Shown here: positions 55,377 through 64,000 of the stretch, piece after piece
Position numbering within the stretch: position 1 is the first letter of the stretch
Layout of the letters: each line of letters begins with the position of its first letter
Notes under the pieces: model-generated
Told to the model about the DNA's origin: nothing
Databases searched by the model: none
Seen by the model: only the letters and a program-made list of their open reading frames with translations
Made by a program: the position numbers and the translations under genes
Assembly (NCBI GenBank): GCA_029465975.1
Contig: CM055738.1
Location: 4,313,747-4,377,746, forward strand
Direction of reading: 5' to 3'
Length of the DNA stretch: 64,000 nucleotides
DNA from: Dallia pectoralis
Taxonomy: Eukaryota; Chordata; Actinopteri; Esociformes; Umbridae

Positions 55377-58262
55377 TTCGTCCCTGTGTGGCTTTCAGAA
55401 TAGCTCAGCCCAACACCAGACATTGCCTCAGGCCTGGAAGTGCAGTTGCAGAAAACCTAATCCCCAATGCATTGCAATTTCCAGAAGCAAATTTTGAAAC
55501 TGTTTGTACTAATCCTGAATGTATTATGTCTCCATATACTTTAATACAAAGCTCCACAGTAAAGTTATTTGGAGGGGATCTTTGGTCTCCGCTTGCAATC
55601 AGTAAAAAACTAATTTTGTTACGCCTCCCAAAAAAACCTGTCTTTCAAAAATCCCCTCTAAATAACTTCGCACGGACGATGAGAGGACCACGCGTCAAAA
55701 GCCATTGAGCCTCGGACACTACAAGCTGTCGTCGCGTGGAGAACGCCTTGCTGCCAGTCGGGATGGCAGCTCTAAAAGCATTCCTGTCTGCCATCACAAC
55801 GTGCATACGATTCACAATCACACTTCCTACCAACAGTCGTTGAATAAGCTGGAGTCCCCCGTGACTTCGACAGACAGGCTCTCTGAGCAGAAACAATAGT
55901 CCAATGATGAATTTTCCAAAAGCCAGGGATCAACAGGTACCACTTAGCCAAATAGCCCCTGGTGAATACACAATGCACTTCTCAGTGTTTTAATGGACTT
56001 CGCCAGGAAATGCTATTTTCTGGCTGCTTACTTTGGACAGCTTCTCAGATAGGACAGGTGCAGCCGACAACAAGCAGGCTATTGGAGTGGCCCTATTGTG
56101 TCACTTCCTACGACAAAATAGGGACACTCCCAGAAGGCTGAGTGTGGGTGCTCTTATCTGGAGGGGCCGGAGCAGAGAGAGAGAGACAGGAAGTGAGCTC
56201 ACACCAACCTGTATCACCGGAGGATATACTTCACGTGGACCCAGATGGGAACATACATGAACAGAGTGGTACCACTGGGAGTCTCAATCCAGACAAAGCC
56301 AGGAATAAACCAAGCTTTTTTCAAAACACAACAATGAGGTAATCTGAAAAAGTGTGTCAAGCCCACCCGAAAATAGAAAGCAAGGCCATTTCTATCAGCT
56401 TCAATAGCGATACAGAAGCAGGACAGCTGCAGTTCACCGTCGTATGTGTTATGTGGTTATCGGGAATGAAAAGATATTATTTCCAGACACGTTCCGTACT
56501 GTACCCTGACACCACAATGCCTTTCATTCGGAAAGCTGGTGAACGCGTTTCCACGCTCTCTATCCTCTTCTGGCCGACACAAAAGGCGGCTTTCCTCAGG
56601 TTAACAATGTCTGGGTGACTAGTTTACCGTGAATGGGCGTCGTCTGTGGGGATGTGTCGGGCATTCAGTGGAAGCTGGTGTCACAATGGGATGTAATAAA
56701 GTGAGGTGACACATTGGCCATGAGGAGAATACGCCCTTTCAATGAGAGATGAAGCACTCTCAGCACTCCACGTGAAATAATCTCCTCTCCACACAGAACA
56801 GGTGATAAACCTTGAGCTATGATATGACTTTCACTCTCCGTGACAGCTTCTACCGGGCTGCTGGAGAAATCGGAGGGAGAGGCGGCGGTAGAATGCACGT
56901 TGAGAAAATGCTGATGTCCCAGCTGCCAATGGGGTGAGATGTTTCATAAACGACAGGAGACAATAGTGGCTTAAACAAGTTGAATAAGTCTTGAGTGTGT
57001 GCGTTATTGTCTCTGCATTTAGTTGAATATCCGATCTAGGACTGTGTTGACCCTACTGAATGTTTCTGTTTCTATGGTAATATGTCACGTCTCGCATTTC
57101 CACCTGCAAAAATTATCTTCAACTCTACGAATTTGTAAAAATGCATTACGGACAGGTGTCAATAAAAATCGATCTCTTTTTGAAACCAAAACTCGCTGTG
57201 ATTCATCCATTGATTCAAACCTTCCGGGTATTAAATGTGTCTTTGCCCAGTAGCGGCGACGACGGCTGCTCTAACCTTTGCCTTCATCCCGGGAGTGAAT
57301 GAGGTTTCCATGACAACCCCAATCTGAATACCGGCTGTCTTTATTGGACGTGACACATTAATAAACAGTACCCGCCCGCCTGCCAAAGACCATAAACAGA
57401 CTTCAATTAGTTTTTCCTTATTTTCTTGCTCCTTGCCACCTCTTCCTCGTCTTCATTTCCTGTTCTTCCGCCAATTCCTCATCTTTCTCCTGCCAGTGTA
57501 TTTTATTATGCTATGTAATCCATAAGAGAGTCCCCGGAAACAGTTTTTATCTGCTTGACAGAGCAGTGTCGCCACAGTCGATGGCTTATGTTGTCATAAT
57601 GTTGTCGTAATGTTGTCGTAATGTCATAAGGTGTAACCATGCACAACGCCTGGTGAACTTAATGTACACATTTTTGATTAAATAATTTTGTCTCCGCACT
57701 GATGCCAAATAACTGCCAACTGCCAATTTGAATATCTTACGTGATGCTTGTTTTATTGCTAAGTTAGAGAGATAAACCCTAAACATTCATACATTTATTT
57801 AAACTAAATAGGCAGTTGTAAACTCAATTTCAACGGATGAGATGCGTCATGCTGTATATTAATGTGACTTGTTAGAACGAAATAGTGAGGGACGAATGCT
57901 GGGATTCCCAAAGAAGTCAAACATACAACTCATTCTGTCAACAATATGTTAGTATTGCGAACAAAATGTTGTTTTTCTCATCGTTTGGTTACTGACAAAA
58001 GTTTCAAATGTTATCTCCAAATTTCCATAAAGTTTTAGAAGTCAAGGTGGACAAAACACTAAAAGGTAATTATCTAAACAGTTTAAAAGTGCGGCATCAC
58101 TTGTTTTTTCTTTTTTCGAGATGATTTTACAAGAAGTACAATTTTTCTCACAGAACAAAATAATGTGCCAAGAATAATAAGGAAACAGAAGGTAACATGT
58201 TTTTTTTTATCTTTGTTATGTCAAATTGCCTTGCTCTACTAATATAATTGTGCAGCATACAA
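55377..58262. other. Long unique non-coding stretch
   Basis: About 2.9 kb with no supportable gene, array or mobile element. A 106-codon plus frame (55388-55708) begins at the edge of the preceding array, has no domain and overlaps minus frames. Candidate regulatory DNA only. Confidence 0.45.
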
Positions 58263-58436
58263 TACCGTTCGAACGTTTGGGGTCACTGTAAAATATCCCT
58301 GTGTGCCAAGAAAACATACATGAAATCATTTGAAATAGGATATATAGCAAGATTAATTGGAAAGTGTTGACAAGATTAGAAAGAAGGATTTTCAATGGAA
58401 ATATTAATTGTGTCCTTCAAACTTTGCTTTCGCCTG

Positions 58437-59112
58437 ACAGTCCTCTATTTGCTGAAATTCCTGCACTTCTTCGACAACAGCTCAATAGGGTGACGGTGCT
58501 GGCAATTTTATTTTATTCTCATGGCTCGTCAAGCACCGACCACAAGGTGTGTCACAGCCAGGCACATTGTAGTGAAAGCCTATTCTCTTGAAGTTCCCTT
58601 ATACCCTATACAAATCTTAACCGCCAAAGTACCCCCTGACCATCACATTGCCTCCACCATGCTTGAAAGATGGCGTTGATAACTCATCCAGTCACTTTTC
58701 CTTTGGTCTGTGTCTCACAAATGTTCTTCGTTGTGATTGGAACACCTCTTCTAACCCTTTTTAATCTTCCTCATCCAAGTGTCTTTTTGTTCTTTTGTCA
58801 TTCTTAATCTTTTATTTTTTATTGTCCAGTCTGAATGTCCAGAAACCCTATGTCTCTTCTTCACTGTTGACACATTTTATTTTCTGCAGGTTTAGAGTTA
58901 GGAAATCTGACAGATGTTTTTTTTAACTAGACACTCTGGTATATTTGCCCCTGGGCATGTCACACTTTCTGTTCTGGTTAGAGCGAGTGTGCTTTGGTCG
59001 AAAGCAATGTACAAGATCTTTAGTTTCTTGGCAATATCTTCTATGAAATAGTCTTCATTTCTCAGAACAAGAATAGAGTGACGAGTTTCAGAGGAAGTTC
59101 TCTGTTCCAGAC
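58437..59112 (-). pseudogene. Tc1-like transposase remnant
   Basis: The best part is the N-terminal helix-turn-helix region at 59009-59110 (LEQRTSSETRHSILVLRNED then IAKKLKILY on the minus strand), preceded in the same frame by 5' leader-like sequence. Downstream pieces of the DDE domain are recognisable at nucleotide level: around 58825-58845 (RLRWAKEH region), 58636-58670 (GGGNVMVWG region) and 58476-58510 (LNPIELL region). They are shifted in frame, full of stops and joined by deletions. No functional protein can be made. Confidence 0.8.
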
Positions 59113-59312
59113 CATTCTGGGCCTGTAACCGAACCAACAATTGTAAATTGGCAGAAACTCTACTAGTGTAGAAAAGCACTGTTTTTATTGCTACTTTAAT
59201 CAGCACATCAGTTTTCAACGGTGCTTTCATAATTGCTAAATGTTTTTCTAATGATCAATTAACCTTTAATAATGATGAACTTGGATGAGCAAGCAAAACG
59301 TGCATTGGACCA

Positions 59313-59772
59313 CACCTATGTAGATATTCCATTAAAATCAGCAATAATGTGACTCTGTACACCTATGTAGATATTCCATTAAAATCAGCAATAATGTGAC
59401 TCTGTACACCTATGTAGATATTCCATTAAAATCAGCAATAATGTGACTCTGTACACCTATGTAGATATTACATTAAAATCTGCAATAATGGGCCTCTGTA
59501 CACTTATGTAGATATTCCATTAAGAATCCAGCAATAATGGGCCTCTGTTCACCTTTGTAGATATTCCATTAAAATCAGCAATAATGTGACTCTGTACACC
59601 TATGTAGATATTACAATAAAATCAGCAATAATGGGCCTCTGTACACATATGTAGACATTCCATTAAATTCAGCAATAATGGGCCTCTGTACACTTATGTA
59701 GACATTCCATTAAATTCAGCAATAATGGGCCTCTGTACACTTATGTAGATATTACATTATAAATCCAGCAAT
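59313..59772. repeat. Minisatellite, 47-bp unit, 10 copies, inside a Tc1 end
   Basis: Units start at 59313, 59360, 59407, 59454, 59501, 59550, 59597, 59644, 59691 and 59738. Each holds CACCTATGTAGATATTCCAT, then TAAAATCAGCAATAATG and GTGACTCTGTA or GGGCCTCTGTA. The GGGCC form matches the Tc1 family sequence and is found mainly towards the right; the GTGAC form dominates the left and is derived. The array replaces one copy of this segment in a normal element. Confidence 0.96.
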
Positions 59773-59830
59773 TATCATTCACATTATTAACAATGTCTAC
59801 GCTGTGTTTCTGATCAAACTTTGGAACGGT

Positions 59831-61460
59831 CCAGTAAATCCATGTGCAGATGTATACTTCGTGTGGGAGAGCACTTTCTTCCCTGGAGGGTCCTAAACGG
59901 CTGTGGAACCACGTTGATGGTGGGCCCGGTGTGTGGCGATTTGTGACATTGTGTTGAAACAATACCTGACAAACACGGACCAAATGCATAAAAGCAGGAA
60001 GCGGGCAAAGCAGGCAAAGTTAAACGGGGGGAGGTTTCCTCCCTTCCGAATCTGCCAGGGCTGTATTGTTCATAGCAATGTGGGGACCGGCCCAAAGAAG
60101 AGAAGCAAACAGAATCAAGTGTTGCTTTAATGTATTGAGCATGATGGCAGCCGAGTGGCAGCCGAAAGGTATCAATTGCTGAGCTATAGTTGCTAAGATA
60201 TATTTATATTGTTGGAATAGATTTCACTGACAAAACACTGTTGGAATAAATTCGTCCAAAGGTAGTTTTCGTGGAAATGTGTAACGGATGGTTAATGGGA
60301 AGGAATATGTATTATGTGATTTATCTGTCGAACATACCGTACATCCGGCAAGACGTGTCAATAGAAACGTTGTTTTTTCTAATCCGCTGGATGTTTTGTA
60401 TCGTTTTCTAACGTGCTGAACTCTAACCAAACTCGAATCTTTCCCAGAGGAGATCAAGGGGGCATGTCTTCCTCTCCTCTGCTAGTGATCAGGCACGCAA
60501 AACCACCACCCCAATTCGATCCTTTCGAGGGCCCTAAGAAAATTGGACTTGGGGCCCCCTATCCCCTAAATCATGCAGCCTGGAACCGGCCTTGAACAGC
60601 CCTCACCCGGCAGCTCCAGCATGAGATGGACAGAATACCCGGTCTCTGAAAGCCCCTCCTGTCACCAGGCTACCAGCTCCACCTCTTGTGGGGTCAGTTG
60701 CCGTGACAATAGGGAGAGCCGGGACAGAAGGAATTCACCTACCCAAGATTCCTCATCCGGCGGAGGTCCGGGAGGTTAGTCGACGGGGGATTGGAGCAGG
60801 GTACGAGTTTGGGGGGGGCGTCGACTTATTAGGTGTTTGTTCAGATTGATAGAGACAGCGTGTTGAGGATACACAACCACCTGGAAGGACACGTGTTTTT
60901 AAGGGTTCCGCGGGGAGTGTTAAGATTCTACCAGGGAACATTTCGGTCTGTAGGACATTTTCGGAGACGCGGTTTCTTCGCGAGTGTGAGATGAATGATT
61001 ACACACATCTCACCTATATCTCTACAGCATATGATATCTCTACAGCATATAATATTGTACTGTTTCTAAATAAATACGGGGAGAGAAAGACGTCGATCAG
61101 ACAGCCTTTTTCGATTGTTTTAAAAACAATCAGTTTTGTCCACGAATGGAGTTGATCACCAACATCTCCCCATGGTGACCAATAGCTTGTGAGCCGTCAG
61201 GTGTCTTTGGTACTTTTCAGGTATCTGTGGTAACGATCCTGTATCTCTGGTAACCTTCTGTGTAGTCATGTACAGTAACTCAGTTATTATGGTATATCTG
61301 GACAGTTATGGCTTGGTATGCCCTGCAGGCATTTTAGTCTTGACAAATTCCGACACAGATGGAGCCACAGGTTAAACCAACAGCACTTAGACAAGAGCAA
61401 TACTTTATCCCATAGCAGTACAAAGAAACACAGGTCTCTGTCTTTTTCTTCTCCATTCGT
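59831..61460. other. Unique non-coding stretch
   Basis: No gene. Positions 60440-60960 are GC-richer with short open frames on both strands lacking domains. A G run is at 60809-60818. Confidence 0.45.
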
Positions 61461-61625
61461 TTACCAATTTAGCAGACACTCCAACACGGGACCGACTTAA
61501 AGAAACATGTCGGGTTAAGTGCCTTGCTCAAGGGAACAGTGACACCATTTTCCACGGATCAACTTGAGCCCTCAAAACATAAACATTTCCGATCGCGGTC
61601 CGGTCTTCTAACCATGCGTGCATGT
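61461..61625 (-). mobile_element. SINE remnant with conserved body
   Basis: TTTACCAATTTAGCAGACAC, GACTTAAAGAAACATG and GGTTAAGTGCCTTGCTCAAG followed by GGAACAGTGACACCATTTTC reproduce, in order, the minus strand of a widespread teleost tRNA-derived SINE body. The tRNA-like head expected near 61590-61625 is badly decayed (GGTCTTCTAACCATGCG). Confidence 0.65.
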
Positions 61626-61999
61626 GTATATAATGTAAATAAAGGTAGCACTGCTCTAGGATAAGTTCTCTTTATTCAATTTTCACCTAAAAAACGCCAC
61701 AATACTGACAGCAAGATACGTATATCATGTGCCGAGGATTATCGATATTGAGAACACGGCCAAATAACGTTTTAATAAGTGTTTACAGTGCTTCACGGTG
61801 ACATGTGTTACATTTAATAGCATCCCACTTAACTTGCAGTGACGGCGGTGTGTGTGTGTGTAGCAGGTAGTCCTGGGTACAGAAGCCCTGACTAAGGTTA
61901 AATGGTGGTAGAGATCAAACGGAACATGCTGTTGAATCAGATGAGCCTAAAGGTGACATGTGCCCCTCCTGAGGAAGGATGGAGAAGCTTCCTCCTGCC

Positions 62000-62024
62000 C
62001 ACACACACACATACACACACACGC
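62000..62024. repeat. CA microsatellite
   Basis: Short CA run with one TA interruption. Confidence 0.9.
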
Positions 62025-63328
62025 GCACGTGCCGGAACCCTGCGGGGATACACACACTCAGAGGGCGAGAGGGGGGCGTGGAGATGGTGGGTGAGGATGG
62101 CGAGACAAGGACAGGGAGATAAAAACATGATATGTCAAGACAAATAAGCGCTCAGACAGATATTGATTGATGATTAGTTAAGTAACTGACCGATTGTTGA
62201 CTCCCATGTGGTTACCATGGATACCTGAAATATGAAAAAAAGTGTGCTTGGCAAAAACTAACAATATAAACCATTCTCTATGTAAGACTAAAGACCAACA
62301 CTTATTGGTTTATGTGTTGCGTTCTTGCAGAAAACTCCTGAGAGGCACTAGAAGAAATACTGTGTGAAAACTAGTGTGGCGATAGATCGGTATGTTGCCG
62401 CAGCTAATTCTGTGCCCATCAATTCCCTGTGACTCATTCCCACTCCACGCAGGTTGGTTTCCATCTGAGATGTGTTCATTTATGCCGACGCCCAGCGGAC
62501 CAGAGTCTGTTTTTACCCCAGGCAGGAGCATCCAGGTTAGGGACGAATTGTGGTTGCTATGACGAGGGTACACTTTCCAGCCCTCAGTGATCATGTTCTG
62601 ATAAGCAGGCTGCGACATGACTCACATCCATGTCGCTATCTCCTCCATCCCCTCTCTTCTTCCAACTCTTCCCACTTTCTTCTCTCATCTTTTTTTACAG
62701 ATGATTAAAGAAAACACCTGATAGCATTTGATCATTGTTATTTAAGGTCAGACACCATCTAATTTGCAGGATAGCACTGAAGACAGTATTGGGTTGGCAT
62801 GGTCAAATCTGGATGTAAGTCAGCTTCGTGTTGTCCAGATGAAACACACACCTGGAAGAGCAGAGGAACAAACTGTCTGTTTTCTATATAGAAGGGTGAA
62901 GCGTTTTGCTAGATAAGGCCCTCTTCTCTCACCCTGTGTAAATTAATTATCACATTATATGGAGCCTGGAGGCGACACTGAATGGGTTGAAGTAGAACAC
63001 AGCCAGGCAGTCCGGAAGAACTGCAGGAACTTTCTCTGATGTCAATTAGGAGAATGTCTAGACATGGTTAACCTGTGACTCAGTGGTTTGACTCTGCATG
63101 AACCTGGTGACTCATGGGTAATCTAGTTTAAAGCCTTCAGTGGCGCTGGGTCGGGTTAACCCTGGAATGGTTTACAACGATCAAGAATAATAACATGTGC
63201 AGCCGTCTGGCGAATCGTAACAGCACCTTATGCTTTTATTCATATCACAGTTTCTTTATTGGAGGAACAGCATATCTTTCTATTCTTCATTGAACCAATG
63301 ACATGTTTTGTGTGTATGTGTTAATCCT

Positions 63329-63343
63329 GTGTGTGTGTGTGTG
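63329..63343. repeat. GT microsatellite
   Basis: Pure GT run of about 15 bp. Confidence 0.9.
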
Positions 63344-64000
63344 CAAGGGAAAGTGACTAATGTTTGAGAAGATGGGGGGTGAACTCCCCCTAACACAAAA
63401 ATCCTCTCCTTTTATCTTCTTTAGCTCGTAGCGCGGCTAATTGTCTTGCTAGCTTACAGTTTAAGCAAAACGCAACTCCCACACCTATCGTATCCCAAGA
63501 CAACCACTGCTGACATAGATTATTTTTATCTGACGCAATATTGCCCGTAGCTGGATTGTTATTTAGGCCCTTTTTCTACTTTTCCACAGTACGTTTCAGT
63601 TGTGGATATATGTTTTGCAGTGTGTAGAAAGTTAGGGGTCGATTTGTGACTACAGACAAAGGCATTTGTTCCTGTATATTTTCAGCCCTAACACTTGTTA
63701 ACAAGTGAAAGCATTTTAAACAGCAGCTTCCTTCAAACTGCACTCAGAGACCCACAAATCATATCGTCAAGTGAATTTGCCTCGGGGAGATGTCGATAAA
63801 GGGCCTCGATGCCAAAGTCTCGATCTTTTCGTCAGGCAAATGTACACACCGGGGACCTGCCAGACTGCTGTTGGTCTGGACATGTCAAGTGTTCCGTTTT
63901 TTTTTGTACTTTATTATCACAAAGTGGGAGGAGAACCCGTTGGTGAGTTATATCCACCTCGTAGTGAGTGAAGGGAAGCCCAGAGCTGTTCTGATCTCAG

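Larger units (their letters stand above)
58263..59830 (-). mobile_element. Decayed Tc1-like transposon with terminal minisatellite
   Basis: Minus-strand element of the same teleost Tc1 family as 12441-14028. The left edge TACCGTTCGAACGTTTGGGG is the 3' terminal repeat. Then follow CTTCAAACTTTGCTTTCG (end of transposase), CAACAGCTCAATAGGG, CCATCACATTGCCTCCACC, the N-terminal coding region at 59009-59110, the TIR-proximal region converted into a 47-bp array (59313-59772), ATTAACAATGTCTACGCTGT, and a shortened terminus ACTTTGGAACGGT at 59830. The 5' terminal repeat is mostly deleted. Identification by family recognition. Confidence 0.85.
61626..64000. other. Unique non-coding stretch to window end
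   Basis: No gene or array. Contains a small CA run (62000-62024) and GT run (63329-63343). AAATTAATTATCACATTAT near 62940 is an AT-rich word cluster. Short open frames lack domains. Confidence 0.45.

Noticed and set aside
55388..55708. A 106-codon plus frame as a candidate gene
   Set aside because: It starts at the edge of an array, has no recognised domain and overlaps minus-strand frames of similar length.

Overview
The window reads as ray-finned (teleost) fish nuclear DNA, non-coding with respect to host genes. The evidence is dense CA/GT microsatellites, a TTAGGG-containing repeat, two different teleost Tc1-like transposon families, a Rex1/CR1-like LINE, a PIF/Harbinger relic and tRNA-derived SINEs. 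I found no convincing host protein-coding gene, rRNA or functional tRNA. Long open frames lie almost entirely in tandem arrays whose unit length is a multiple of three or which lack stop codons; they are repeat artefacts. The species cannot be fixed from the sequence alone.

Layout. From 1 to 12 kb, unique sequence alternates with minisatellites (695-1082, 3822-4106, 5797-6640, 7243-7730, 8888-9705, 10459-10573). From 12.2 to 14.0 kb lies a decayed Tc1-like transposon whose transposase reading frame contains a 1.07-kb, 33-bp minisatellite. From 14.6 to 19.5 kb there are four more arrays. From 19.5 to 28.5 kb is mostly unique DNA with a 5'-truncated LINE (23294-24702) and a Harbinger fragment (25118-25273). 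From 28.8 to 31.8 kb is the largest array (about 57 units), whose last unit is split by an insertion with solo-LTR features. From 33 to 45 kb there are two related palindromic Tc1-type elements (33956-34239, 41993-42574), further arrays, and two SINEs in opposite orientations. From 46.1 to 47.4 kb is a G-rich TTAGGG-containing array. From 50.0 to 52.3 kb a LINE relic sits between two arrays. From 52.6 to 55.4 kb there are three arrays. From 58.3 to 59.8 kb is a second copy of the first Tc1 family, carrying a 47-bp minisatellite near its end. The rest is unique DNA and a SINE (61461-61625).

The larger minisatellites together cover roughly a quarter of the window (about 16-17 kb by summing my intervals). 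The most interesting signal is that at least two arrays, and perhaps a third, grew out of transposon sequence: the 33-bp array from Tc1 transposase codons, the 47-bp array from a Tc1 terminal region, and possibly an 18-bp array from LINE reverse-transcriptase sequence. The unique AT-rich stretches with octamer and homeodomain-type words look like candidate conserved non-coding elements of a gene desert or long intron, but that is inference only. No new enzymatic or defence system was found.
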